Below are positions 32,996 through 43,913 of a stretch of 64,000 nucleotides of DNA, one piece after another. Location of the stretch: the NCBI GenBank assembly GCA_013368325.1, contig JAACJK010000227.1, positions 186,001 through 250,000 of the forward strand. The letters run 5' to 3'. Numbering within the stretch: the first letter of the stretch is position 1; each line of letters opens with the position of its first letter. Source of the stretch: Ephemerocybe angulata (lineage: Eukaryota; Basidiomycota; Agaricomycetes; Agaricales; Psathyrellaceae). The notes beneath the pieces were generated by a model that saw nothing but the letters and a program-made list of their open reading frames with translations, searched no databases and had not been told where the DNA came from. The translations under genes and the position numbers were made by a program.

Positions 32996-34870
32996 CCCGA
33001 GCGTCAGTCGCGATCGCTAACTCAGCCTGGCGATCGTGCATGGGTCTCCTCAGCCTTTTCGGCTTCTAGTGAGTACTGGGCTAGTGGTCGGCTGTACTGT
33101 CGCATACACGACGACCCCTAGCTGTAGTTCAAGAATGATGAAAGGCGACAGGAGTACTCCTGTCAAGATGGGGTGCTATAAGAAGAGGACCGCGAATGAG
33201 GATACGAACTCATACCGCATCATCTGCCATCTGTCGCACATCGCCACATATACCACCACCACCACCACTCTATTAGCCATCATGAAGCTCTCTCGCTGCC
33301 TCACCCTTCTCGCTGCCCTGCTCCCGATTACCCTCGCCGCTCCCACCGCTTCGAGCGCTCGGCGTCAGGTTGCGGCAGACAACGACTACAGTACGTCCAC
33401 ATCCACCCACTCATCCACAGTGATATTGACGTTTTTACTCCCAACAGACTCCCGCTTCCTCGTCTACGCCTTATCCCTCGAGCAGCTCGCCGTGTCGTTC
33501 TACGACTCCTCCCTTTCCCTACTCTCCGCAGACGACTTCCGTGCTGCGGGGCACCCAGACAGCGTGCGACGGGGATATGAGCAGGTTCTTAAGAGCGCGA
33601 AAGCGCATTCCGACTACCTCGTCGGAGAGATCACCAACCTGGGACATGCTGATTCCACTGCGGGATGCGACTATGCTTTGTGAGTGTCCACTCGGCGACC
33701 TGGTGATCTGGAATGTTTATTCTATCTATCCTAGCCCGGTCAAATCGACCGAGGATTTCATCAACATGAGTGAGGCGATTCAGGCGCTTGCGGTCTCAAC
33801 CTACGTCGGAGCCCTCGATCGTAGCCAGTCAGATGTGAGTATTTCTTCATACCTCTGGCTGTGATATGTCCAAATTGACTATCCGTCGCTCAGACATACA
33901 CCACTGTTTTTGGCGGGATGCTGGGAGTTGAAGCACGCTATGCCAACTGGATTAGCACTGTGGTCAAGTACCAAGACTTGGCAGACATGAGTTTCGAGGT
34001 GCGTGCCATTCATTCAAAGAAGAGTTTTAACTGTACTGACCTGGGGTATATTGTGCGCCTAGTATCCGTCTTCGATGAACGATACCTGGACCATCGCCGG
34101 TCTCTACGTCACCGGGTGCCCACCCGGCATCGCCCCAGAAGACATCTTCCCCGCCGGCCTCGTAGACTGGCCCGTCCTCACCCTCCCCGACACCGTCTAC
34201 CCAGGCCAGAGCATCTCCATCTCGTTCCCCAACACCCTCTACACCGCGGACGATACCCTTTTCGCTGGATTCAGAACCGGGATGGACACGGATATGTATC
34301 CGCTGGTCGGGAATGATGATGGTAGCTTCTCCCTGACTGTGCCCCAGAACGTCGATGGAAAGGGCGCTGTGTGGCTTTCTGTCGTCAAGGGAGATGGTGC
34401 GTCGGTTAGGGATGATAACATGGTTGCGGGACCGGCTTTGTTGATGATGGCGGCGGGTCAGGAGAGGGACGGCGCGGAGAGGGATGGTGCGGACGGTGCG
34501 CAGAGGGACGGTGCGGATGGTGCGGAAAGGGACGGTGCGGAGAGGGACGGTGCGGAGAGTGCTGTGAACAAGAACGCGTGGAGCTGGTGATTGCAAGTGA
34601 TGTGTATTCGGTTTGGATTGATACCATTTTATAGGTCTTAGCTGGGTAGATTTGTTTCTGGATAGTATGTATGTGATCAGCCTTTAATGCTTTATATACC
34701 CAGGCTCATAAGAAAAGAAATATGAGAGAGAGAGAGAGAGAGCCACGTTCCATTCAATCATTATTACAATAACCCCTGGGGCGTTAGTGACTAGTATCCC
34801 AGACCAACATTGAACTTACAAGGGCTAAGAAATCGAGCGCCTCACGCTACCAAGGCGCTTTGATGCCATA
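32962..34870 (+). repeat. segmental duplication, copy 1
   Basis: Corresponds to 60593-62100 in the same orientation: a short GH114 scrap, the promoter, the Rds1/ferritin-like gene and its 3' flank up to ACTTACA...GCTTTGATGCCAT. A GA dinucleotide run (34722-34742) occurs only in this copy. Confidence 0.85.
33282..34590 (+). CDS. secreted Rds1/ferritin-like protein (357 aa)
   Basis: Five exons: 33282-33390, 33448-33679, 33735-33834, 33894-33998, 34063-34590. The signal peptide MKLSRCLTLLAALLPITLAA is followed by RR, a possible processing site. The central region is a four-helix ferritin-like fold of the fungal Rds1 type: LSLEQLAVSFYDSSL, the DDFRAAG loop, SAKAHSDYLVGEI, CDYAFPV, then SEAIQALAVSTYVGAL. 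The HExxH-like metal motif of many relatives reads KAHSDYL here, so metal binding may be lost. The C-terminal region (about 175 residues) ends with repeats of ERDGA/ADGA. A TATA box (CTATAAGAAG) is at 33177. The S. pombe family member Rds1 is a stress-induced protein; the role here is not known. Confidence 0.8.
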
Positions 34871-35004
34871 GTTTACGCTGGAATGAATGAGTGAATGAGC
34901 GTGCTTTGGTGCTTTGTGTAGCATAAGGGCATCCGACCTCGTGGATACTGGGCTTTGGCCAACCACCATGAGCGCTGATTGTGCTTTGGTAACCGAGCTT
35001 AAAT

Positions 35005-35013
35005 GTATATATA
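35005..35013 (+). promoter_or_regulatory. TATA box of the 35.1-kb C2H2-like gene
   Basis: TGTATATATAG followed by a CT-rich tract, as in the paralogue at 9.9-11.2 kb. A shared GTGC..TTTGGT element lies just upstream in both promoters. Confidence 0.6.
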
Positions 35014-35130
35014 GGCAACCTAGGACACCCCCCATAACCGTCGGAAACTCGCCCTCATCGTCTCTCCCCTCCCCCTTCAAATCTCGCTCTCTCCTAGTTG
35101 CAGTCGCTTCGCTACCAGCTGCATTCACGC

Positions 35131-36246
35131 ATGTACAGTGAAGATAACACCAGTACCGACGCGAGCCGGTGGCTCGATGCACAAGTGGAAGGTCTTCCAG
35201 AGCCTTCTCCTCAGTGGCCCAGCGAAGATAACAGCAGTACCGACGCGAGCCGGTGGCTCGATGCACAAGTGGGAGGTCTTCCGGAGCCTTCTGCTCAGTG
35301 GCCCTCAATTACCTTCACCGATCCCTCAGGTGGTCAACACCAAGCTCAAGATCCTGAGATGTTGGAGATGTACGAACACGTATTACGAGGCGACTCGAGC
35401 GTCTTTGACGCGGCGGACATCTCGGGCTTCCCCAGCCTATCGGCACAAAACGCCTCGAGCGCCTTCGGCACTGACCTTCCGGCGACCTTCTTCGACCCAA
35501 ACTCTACGCCGTATTTCAATGGAATCGAGCCCCAGCTGGCTTACGGTGGAGCTAGTATCCCGAATGTTCCTGGCGCCTGTGCCTCATACGATCAGCAACA
35601 CGTTCCATTCTCTAGTAATCCTGAAGAGTGGAGAATGGACGAACGCGTACCACAAGGCGACTGGAGCACCTTCAACTTTGACACGGGTTTTGCGACACTT
35701 CCCAACCCCAGTTCTCTCTATGGGAGTGGGACTCAGCTTCAACTTGAAGTCCATCCTGGTCACCAGACCAGTAACTTGGGTACTGTTGCCGATGGGTCCG
35801 CATCCGGTCCAACCTCTCAGGCGCCATTGAAGACGTCCTCTAGGACTGATATGGCTAGTAAACAAGGAGTTAGCCCCGATGGACTAGCTTTAGACCGCAA
35901 GCTGCTCAGAGCCGATCCAAGATGCCGCGTTATCTCTGACACCGACACATCCGTTTTCTGCGTTTACTGCAACAAGTTCGTCGAACTCCGCGACAAGAGA
36001 TGCTCGCTACTGGTAGCTTGGAGGTGGCATTGCCAAAGTGACCTGAATCGACAAAAGTTCGCTGAAGACCCGAACGCCGCATTTGTACCTGAAACGGATA
36101 AGGAGATTTTTTGTTCCCTGTGTAACTCGCGCCTCAGCTTGGGTTACGCGTGGAGGTGGAGCGGCTGGGAGGAACACAAGAAGACCCAGGGACATCGCTT
36201 TCGAGAGAGACAGGCAGCAGCCAGTGCCCATCAATCTGCTACTTAA
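35131..36246 (+). CDS. C2H2-like zinc-binding protein (371 aa), paralogue of the 9.9-kb gene
   Basis: Single exon. I use the ATG at 35131 because it aligns with the internal MYSED start of the paralogue; the frame extends upstream only from a TTG. Residues 3-58 are a perfect-length tandem duplication of 28 residues (84 bp each, 35137-35220 and 35221-35304) with the core STDASRWLDAQV. The middle is acidic and Ser/Pro-rich. Two C-terminal modules follow: FCVYC...W..HC and FCSLC...W..H...GH, each C-x2-C with Trp and His 20-30 residues on. The 9.9-kb paralogue has three modules and one copy of the N-terminal repeat. Function unknown; nuclear or nucleic-acid binding is a guess from the module. Confidence 0.75.
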   Translation: MYSEDNTSTDASRWLDAQVEGLPEPSPQWPSEDNSSTDASRWLDAQVGGLPEPSAQWPSITFTDPSGGQHQAQDPEMLEMYEHVLRGDSSVFDAADISGFPSLSAQNASSAFGTDLPATFFDPNSTPYFNGIEPQLAYGGASIPNVPGACASYDQQHVPFSSNPEEWRMDERVPQGDWSTFNFDTGFATLPNPSSLYGSGTQLQLEVHPGHQTSNLGTVADGSASGPTSQAPLKTSSRTDMASKQGVSPDGLALDRKLLRADPRCRVISDTDTSVFCVYCNKFVELRDKRCSLLVAWRWHCQSDLNRQKFAEDPNAAFVPETDKEIFCSLCNSRLSLGYAWRWSGWEEHKKTQGHRFRERQAAASAHQSAT

Positions 36247-36385
36247 GACTGCTTGGTAAAGAGTCGATTCGTTTCTCAATGATGTTAGAGGATTCGTTCA
36301 CCCACTATTTGTAAAGCTAATAATTGAAAACATGGATACATTTCCTTATAAATAAGGGACGGTAAGAAAAATTGGAATTAATAAA

Positions 36386-37364
36386 CTAGCACTCTTCGTA
36401 GTGATACCCACTCTTTCCCTGCGCCACCAATTGACGGTCTCGAAGAATGATAGAGAGTGTCGAGCCGCGTGCAGCGCATGCAGTCTTAAAGACGCTCTGC
36501 GCATTCTCTGTGTCAGTGTATTCAATCTCGAGAACACGGGCTCCGTAGACGCTGGTGTACCCGTCGCACTCGTCCCAAGCCTGACACTCCTCGACTATGG
36601 CGAAATCGAAGCCGACCGTACTCTTCCCCTCGCTGCCCAGCTCGGCAGTGTTCTTCTGCGCGATGGCAAGATTGGCTCCGTGTGCGTGGTCGGCGATGAG
36701 CTTGGCTAACGCGAGGTTGTTGGCTTTGCTTAGCAGGCCTTTCGAACGGGTGTACGTCTGAATGGTGCGAAGATATTGGAAATTGAAGGCGAGGCAGGAG
36801 ACTCTGTGAACCCTACGTATCGGAGGACATAGAGAACACTGTTAACTTACGTCGAGGTTGTCTGGCTCGATGGCCTTGAAACCCGCTGTGGCACAGGAGT
36901 CGATCCACCCATTCAAGACCGCAGCGATGGCTGCACGCTTCTCTGCCGTTTTGGTGTCAAAGATGATCTCGCCCGGCCACTCTGGGTCTTCAAAATACTG
37001 ATTGTCACTCTTTCGAAGGAGAAGTGAGTCGTGATTTGCTGTTGGCGCGTTATGTCAAACCAAATGCTATTAGATAGGTAAGTCGAGGCAAGTACGTACT
37101 CTTCCACCATGCAGACTCTGCTGGTTGTGTCTGAAACGCATTGATGTAGCAAATGTTGTAGACGTTGGGAGCTGGAGCGGCAGTGCGGTCGCGCACAACG
37201 AGCTGGGTACCGGATGGAGGGGTGTAGGCTCCACCGAGCTGGTAGTCGAACTTGCTGTTCCCAGCTGGGAACGTGATAGCGCGTCTGTCCACGACGGCCA
37301 TCGACCCGGATGTTGAGATTGCAGCGGCGATGAGCGAAGTTACAATGTATACGGAGGAGCGCAT
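36386..37364 (-). CDS. GH114 family protein (endo-alpha-1,4-polygalactosaminidase-like), secreted, 274 aa
   Basis: Exons (minus) 37364-37100, 37038-36851 and 36757-36386. The signal peptide MRSSVYIVTSLIAAAISTSG is followed by the barrel start FDYQLGGAYTPP, the VRDRTA and ICYINAFQTQP strands, EWPGEIIFDT, the catalytic-region motif IEPDNLD, then LAKLIADHAH, NTAELG and the EC...Y.ARVLEIEYTD end. GH114 enzymes cleave alpha-1,4-linked galactosaminoglycan; fungal members can act on the organism's own galactosaminogalactan. In the neighbouring paralogue the motif is IDPDNLD, so one acidic residue is changed from Asp to Glu here. A TATA box lies near 37437-37446. There is no GPI tail, unlike the 38.5-kb gene. 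Confidence 0.9.
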
Positions 37365-38429
37365 GGTTGCTAAAAGGTGGGAACAGAGTGTATAGATTGC
37401 CGATGACTTTGGTTGTGATCCAGCGATGTTTTCCTAGCTTTTATGGCCACTTTTGAAACATGCGGTGATCAAGATGCTGAGAGCTCACCACACGGGGGAA
37501 CTCAATAGTCCAGCTACTGCGGCTTCGAAACACTCTTTAGGGTTTTTGAGGTCTCGGACACCCACTATCCGCGCCTTAAATACATTCTGTGGAGTATACA
37601 CGAGAACCAGGTGGTTCAGTGCTTCCTCCTCAGAGCTGAGAGACCCCTACAGCATTGAGAAGCACATCCAAATTGAATGTAGAACACAGAAGTTTCGAGG
37701 TTCCATATGTCTGACTGTAACCTACCCAGTCTGTCAATGGGTACGTCAGCACTGGTGGCCCTCGTCAAGAATGGCTATCACCCGGCCTGGAAGAAAGCCC
37801 TCTCAGCGTAAATCCGACACACCAATCCGGAGGGCATATGGCCATGGTGAATAGTCTCATAGTGGGTATCTTTAATTCCCTAATCAACCCGAAGTAAAAA
37901 CGGAAGTTGTTTATTGATCAATGCGCGTCCACGTGTTCGAAATACCCATATATGTTCCAGGAGTATGTTAAGCGCCCGGAGGTTTGAGGAGGACACCTAC
38001 TCACCAACGGACATTATCAATCTCATGGAAAGGATATGCAAATCTCTTCACCAGTGCTCACCTATTCATAGTACGTGCCCCCAATCGATGAAGCCGAGGA
38101 CCTCGTGCCGCCAAGCTCATGGTACCTCCCTTTGCTGAGACACTTGCGTGTTTGCTACCGGTCTGGCGCTTCTATTTTGCGGGCACATTTCGGGTCTCAC
38201 GACGCTCTTCACTACTCGCGAGCTTACTCGGTCTAGACAGAGTATGAGGGAACCCACGATGTGCGTGATGAGAAAGGGCCGCATCGGTTATCCTGGATCC
38301 AGATCACGTCGCGTGCGGTGCAGGGCTGTGGCATACACCTATTCTGCTCAGCCTCGAGTATGTAAACTATGACCCTGGGCTCCATGTGGACAGTTCTCTG
38401 AGCCATGTGGTTCATTGAATATAAATCCC

Positions 38430-38437
38430 ATATAAAA
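38430..38437 (+). promoter_or_regulatory. TATA box of the 38.5-kb GH114 gene
   Basis: ATATAAAAG 95 bp upstream of the ATG. Confidence 0.65.
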
Positions 38438-38526
38438 GTCCATGGGCATCACACCCGCTCTCGGAGACCATCAACATCTTCCTCGGACACACTCTAGCAC
38501 AGGAGATACATTCACCGCGTTGAATC

Positions 38527-39545
38527 ATGATGCTCTCCACTTTTGCACTCGCTCTTTGCTCAATCGCTATGGCTCAAGCTTCGACCCCCCCAAACAAGAG
38601 ATCACTCGTCTTACCCCCAGAAAATGGCCAATTCGACTACCAGCTTGGAGGAGAGTACACGCCCCCTCCGGGGACCCAGATTGTCGTCCGAGACCGCACC
38701 GCATCCCCAGCTCCCAACATCTATAGCATATGTTACATCAACGCTTTCCAAACGCAGCCAGACGAAACTGCATGGTGGAAAGGTAAGTTCTGTTTTCAAC
38801 ATCGAAGCACTATGTTGACATTGTCCAGCCAACCATGACACCCTTCTCCTCCGAAATGCCGATAACAAGTACTTCGAGGACTCTGAGTGGCCCGGAGAAG
38901 TGTTCTTCGACACTAGAACCAACGAAACGCGGACAGCCATAGCTGGAGTGCTGAACGGATGGATTGATGGCTGCGCTGCGGCTGGCTTCAAGGCTATCGA
39001 CCCAGACAACCTGGATGTCAGTGCATACGAACTTCGAAGTTACGAACTGGTTTTTCGAGCTGACTAATGACACCTTCCCCCAGACCTACACTCGCTCAAA
39101 AGGTCTACTGACGAAAACCGATAACCTTGCCCTCGCAAAGCTCATCGCCGACCACGCTCATACCCTCGATATTGCGATTGGCCAGAAGAATTGTGCTGAA
39201 CTAGGTGCTGAGGGGAAGACGACAGTTGGCTTCGACTTTGCGGTCGCAGAAGAATGTCAGGCTTACGAGGAATGCGGAGCGTACACAGACGTTTATGGGG
39301 CAAGCGTGCTCGAGATCGAGTATACGGACAGCAAAGATTCACAGAAAGTGTTCCAGGACGCGTGCAAATCTCGAAGTTCTGTCATTCTCCGCGACAGGAA
39401 GCTCGCGGCGCTGGGAAAGAGTGGGTATCACTACGAAACATGTGTCGAACCAGGACATCCGAACAGTGGCTCTACGATATTTCCAGGTATGGGAGGAACA
39501 GTCTTGCTATTCGCTTTGCTTTCAATTTTATCTTCTCTTGCATAG
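38527..39545 (+). CDS. GH114 family protein with C-terminal GPI-type tail, 301 aa
   Basis: Exons 38527-38782, 38829-39016 and 39084-39545, with the same intron phases as the inverted paralogue at 36.4-37.4 kb; exon 2 is 188 nt in both. The signal peptide MMLSTFALALCSIAMAQA leads into FDYQLGGEYTPP, ICYINAFQTQP, EWPGEVFFDT, IDPDNLD, LAKLIADHAH, NCAELG, FDFAVAEEC and VLEIEYTD. The last 25 residues are hydrophobic after a small-residue site, as in GPI-anchored proteins, so this copy is probably cell-wall or membrane attached while the other is released. The two genes are divergent, 1.2 kb apart. Confidence 0.9.
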
Positions 39546-39759
39546 TAAAGCTGGCAATATATAGCGAAATAACACGCACATAAGATCGCATTGCATAACT
39601 TGAAGGCCTAAGTCATTCTTTGACCATAGTGGATATTCCTCCCAGTACGACCTAGTATCGCTCAGTTGGCTAGCAGGTTCAGCAGTGACTGCATTAGCGT
39701 CATCGAAAGCCCGAGTTTATGGCCCGGGCCTGCAGGGGACGGGGTGAGGCCGAGGCACT

Positions 39760-39838
39760 GGGCGCTTGGCACAGGGGTAGCGCGCACGCTTTGCATGAAA
39801 TATGCGTGAGGCCATGGGTTCAAATCCCATAGTGTCCA
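39760..39838 (+). tRNA. tRNA-Ala (anticodon TGC) with 7-nt intron
   Basis: A cloverleaf can be drawn: acceptor GGGCGCT with AGTGTCC, including the G3-U70 pair that defines alanine; T-arm ATGGG-TTCAAAT-CCCAT; anticodon stem CACGC/GCGTG. The anticodon loop is 14 nt, which fits TTTGCA, a 7-nt intron (TGAAATA) at the usual 37/38 site, then T. TTTT follows at 39839 as a Pol III terminator. Confidence 0.85.
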
Positions 39839-39841
39839 TTT

Positions 39842-40131
39842 TAATGGGATTTAAATATGCTATTTTTTCTACGTTAATAGGGCTAGGAATAGTGCAACAC
39901 TGCATGTTTGTGCCTTCTGGTGCGAGGAGAGCGAGGTGCAGATTCCTTTTACTTATCTACTATGGCAAGACGTACTTACGCAGGAGCCAGGCATTCACCA
40001 CCCCTGCATCCGTATTTGTTCCTGTGCCTCCCGCGGATCACAATCCTTTCTCGGCGAACCTCATTTCTAAACTCCGATTTCTTCGCTCTTCTCTGGGCCG
40101 CCACCCACTTTCGCCTCTACTGTCATCTCCC
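39842..40131. other. intergenic region between tRNA and BTB gene
   Basis: About 290 bases holding the promoter of the BTB gene. Nothing else recognised. Confidence 0.4.
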
Positions 40132-41302
40132 ATGGCTAGCCCTAGTCCCAGCGATTCTCGGAAGTGCCCCGACAATGCGCAGCCCACGCGAAGTCCTGCA
40201 TTCTATTGGCATACAGTTATCTTTAAGGTATGGATGGGATGCACTGCGAGTCGTTGTGGCATTGACGCGACTCGACTTTCCGAGTAGGTGGAAGATACTT
40301 ACTTCCGTGTTGGCCGGGAGACCCTCGTAAATGCATCCCACGTATTCGCGGATATGTTCCTTCTTCCAGCTGGAAACATACCGCAGGAGGAAGGTGCCAC
40401 CGACGATCATCCAATAGAGCTAGTGGGATACGAAAACGCGACTTCGCGACTTTTCTACGCGCATTGTACCCTAGGTATGTTGTATTGAGTTATACTCCTT
40501 TAATCAAGCGTCTGAAACTAACACATGCACTATATCAGTTACGAGGACGTCATTTCGGGCGGATTTACATTTTCCGAAGAGGAATGGATCAGTGTCCTCA
40601 AGTTGTCGACGATATGGGGAATCCAAAAGGTATATTCGCAACTATAGACACAGTAGCAGCCACTAACTTCAAACTTGGACTGTCATGCACCAGTTGCGCG
40701 ACCAATCCATCGACATGCTTTCGGGAATAACCCCTGTACAGAAGGTCATACTCGGCCGCGCGCACCAGGTCCGCAAGTGGCTACTCGACGGCATTGCCGA
40801 GTGCGTCCGTAACCGGTCGAAGACGATAGACGGACTCCTCCAATTGGGACTCGAGACTGCTTTTAAGGTACTATGGATCAGGGATCAGTGCGCCACCTTA
40901 CACGGGTTAAGCTTCAACCCAAAGGGATTGCAGTTCAAGCTCTCACTGCTGAAGTGTGCTGACTGTATGGAGCGATACTACACTGAAGGCCCTGCATGGA
41001 GCTGCGGGTCCTGCAATAGATCCATAGGAGTCGACGATGCGGACGCAATCACCCTCTCCCACGGTCAATGTGAATGGATGGATGGGAAGGAGCACATCCG
41101 AATTGATCCACCCAACATGCAATGCACGTCCTGTGCCCTTCCAGTACTTCCGTCAGGGCGGCGCGTTAGGTGTCCTCGGTGCAATTCCAAAGGGGAACTC
41201 ATGGAGTTCATTTTGGAAGGGAGAGCTGATCTTGCAACCTTGGTTCTGGAGGAGTTCGGGGACGAAATTATGGATAGCACCGTTGAACTTCAGCCTCGGT
41301 AG
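40132..41302 (+). CDS. BTB/POZ domain protein with C-terminal cysteine-rich region (328 aa)
   Basis: Exons 40132-40227, 40288-40478, 40539-40629 and 40694-41302. The BTB core reads VEDTYFRVGRETL...S.VFADMFLLP...DHPIEL, typical of fungal BTB proteins, followed by the helical EEEWISVLKLSTIWGIQK and RAHQVRKWLLDGIAE. The last 110 residues carry CADC, CGSC, CTSC and CPRC pairs, suggesting zinc binding; this tail is less usual. One uncertainty: the strong donor GTATGT at 40475 would break the frame into exon 3, whereas a weaker GTTGTA at 40479 keeps it. Either that weak site is used or the gene has a frameshift. BTB domains mediate protein-protein contacts, often as Cullin-3 adaptors. Confidence 0.75.
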
Positions 41303-42300
41303 ACTCATGACTCGGTATTCCTATAAGGGCTGTATGGTCTTCAACAAGATATGTTTGGGTTCGAACATCAATTTCTGATAACTCTGCAATGTGCATGGAA
41401 TTGATGAGTTATGAACCCGCCGACGCAGGCACCCTTTCAGCGAAAGCGGATGACGATGTCTTGGTGCATGGTACTACTATGGCCCCGTAATGCCTAAGAA
41501 CCAGGTTAGTATCGTATTTCGCGAATAGATGGGCATACTATGGTGTTCTGATAGTAGAGAGTAGACTACAGGCTTCTTCCGAGGCTATTCAAAAAGTGGT
41601 GCTCTGACTGCCGTCCTTCGCTACCTGAACCTAACTGTGTTCCAATGCTCTCTCCTGAGCTCATATCCTATCCGAGTCCGTGGCAAACCCTGAAAGTGAT
41701 GGACTTGGCTGTGTTTATACGGAAGCAACGGAGCATCGATGTCTGGTGATGGATGAGTGTACCCTTTTCTTGCTAGCAACGGCCAAGCAACGGCAACTTG
41801 ACGTATCAACAGGTACAGCCAGAGGTATTCCCCCGGGAAGTGTTGTGCCAATCCTCGAACTGTACATAAATTCTGAGTCGTTGACCAATGACTGCACCTC
41901 ACCTCGCGTCCATTTATGTCTGGGACCTGGACTTTGATGTTCGCTTCACCTTCGGTATGATGTATTACCTCGACGGAACTTCTGTTGAAGGAGGCGTATT
42001 AATATACATCTAGATATGGACGTACATTTAATACCACTACGATCGGGTCAATGCTGGACCAATTGCGGATTGCACTTGAATACATCAACAAAGCTTAAGC
42101 ACGCTGCACGAATGACACTGTTATGATTCTCAACAGCAGTTGTGTGTTCTCAGACTAGTGAGGAACGACATCGGGGTTGGACTTTGAAAGGGTGTAGGGT
42201 GAACTCATGTCAGGCAAGGGACAAGTGCGTCCGATCGGGCTTGAACGTACCGCCGGTCATGGAGTGTCGCCGCAGCCTAACAATGTAATAACAACAACAT
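41303..42300. other. no gene recognised
   Basis: Intergenic, with one open frame at 41680-41937 lacking recognisable features. Confidence 0.4.
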
Positions 42301-42301
42301 C

Positions 42302-42375
42302 GGGCACATGGTGTAGTTGGTTATCACGCTCGCTTAGCATGCGAGAGGTGTTGGGTTCAATTCCCAATGTGTCCA
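42302..42375 (+). tRNA. tRNA-Ala (anticodon AGC)
   Basis: Intronless 74-nt cloverleaf: acceptor GGGCACA with TGTGTCC (G3-U70), D-arm GTGTAGTTGGTTATCAC, anticodon stem GCTCG/CGAGA (first four pairs perfect) around CTTAGCATG with anticodon AGC, T-arm TTGGG-TTCAATT-CCCAA. TTTT follows at about 42379. Confidence 0.95.
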
Positions 42376-42466
42376 TCCTTTTGCTCATCATCCCACCTAA
42401 GTAATCGACGCGTCGTTACTGGTATGAACTTTTGTACAAGAATGGGCAATGAATTTACTATAGTCA

Positions 42467-43360
42467 TTACAAGAGTTCTGAGAATTTTGGTGCTTGGAAG
42501 ATCCGCTTCCGCGTATCTGCTCTCCATTCCGTCTCCCTATTCCGACAGGTATCGCACGATTTCAGGATTTGGACGTGCTCATCATCAAGGACCCCCTCAA
42601 TACCCTCATTCGCTATACACTTCAGAGTTTCAGTCGGTGTGGAAGGGATCTTCGCAGCGGTGGCCTTCAGGTAGCGATCCCAGAATGGGCAGTCGTGTTC
42701 CTTAACCTTTGTCCCAGTAGAATATCTATCCAGGATCGAGTTGGCGACCGAGAGGTATACCCTCGCGGTATCGAAACTGTAGTAAGGTGTTAGTAGGGGT
42801 ATTTTAATGAAGGAACTGGTAGTCTTACCCAGGCGTAAACCAATCTGTGGTTACTATTGGACAATCTTTGAATCTCTTCAATTGAGACGAGCAAGGTGAG
42901 GTGGGAGACGGCGTCCGCAATTGCCAGGTAATCGAACTTCACTGCATAACACAGGCTCAAGACTGGATGTTCCTTGCAGTTATGTCTATTTAGAGAGAGG
43001 TAAATAATAGTCAAGCCCCGAAGTCAAGTAGTCGTAGGAGTTAAACTCACTCAATATACGCATGGCTTGACGCCATCGCCGAATATACCATGTATTTCTC
43101 AGCAGCTTCTGCCAGTGCAAAAACGCTAGGGGCGTCCATCGGAGTCAGTCCCGGATACTTATGTTTGTGCATAAATTTGAGAAGGAGAGTAAGTGTATCT
43201 CCATCCTCCGTGAGGGGAACAGGCTCGGAGGTACTCGTCACAGAGTCACAGGTTGGAAAGCCATCGCTGAAGTGCTCCATGTTCGTGCGGTGCGCCCCTA
43301 TCAATTTCCCGCCCGAACTTTTCAGAACAAGATCAACACGAAGCATGCACTCAGAGCCGA
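42467..43360 (-). pseudogene. BTB-domain protein, frameshifted copy
   Basis: Three exons (43360-43051, 42985-42829, 42776-42467) match in size and phase the intact BTB genes at 43.9 and 52.6 kb (310 and 157 nt against 307-310 and 154-157). They encode VDLVLKSSGGKLIGAHRTN...LAEAAEKYMVYSAM, then CYAVKFDYLAIADAV. In the last exon an extra G near 42762 separates YRE from VYLSVANSIL and puts a TAG in frame soon after. No first exon with the right phase is evident. It probably arose from inverted duplication with the neighbouring plus-strand gene. Confidence 0.65.
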
Positions 43361-43913
43361 CTACGCCAATAGCAGTTTAAGCTGTTTCAGTAAAGATAGC
43401 ATGGTGTTTGAGTACGTTAGACCTACCAGGGCAAGAAGGGAATTCTTGTGACGCAAGACAAGACGGTGCATCTAAGTTGAGCTCCGAGGCGAGTTTTGGT
43501 GAATTTGCTGAGATCATTCTGAGAGATAGCGGGGTGTAGCTGGTGTGATCTCATACCCTACCCATCCTTTTAACTATCTTCGCCCTGCACAGGCCTCGTT
43601 CAGCCTGACGCGGGCAAGGCAGTGTTCGAAAAACAAGGACGTCTTCACGCAGGAATTGTCTCTCGAAAGCATATCACAGACACTTGAGTATGGGATACAC
43701 TGCCTATGCGTAGCGCCATACCTCCAGAGGGAACAAATACCAAGATCCGGGAGTAAGCGCCCGTAGACGCCCTCTTTAGGAAGCTTTCGCACGGGGTGTG
43801 GGGTCTGAGAACAATCACGTCAGCAGAATACAAGGTTCCAGCCTGGACGAGACGTTGTTCTCTTTGACCACCACACAGCAGCTATCTGAGACGCCACCCA
43901 CACTGCTATAACC

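Noticed and set aside
35098..35130. Upstream start of the 35-kb C2H2-like gene
   Set aside because: The extra 11 codons begin with TTG, and the paralogue alignment supports the ATG at 35131.
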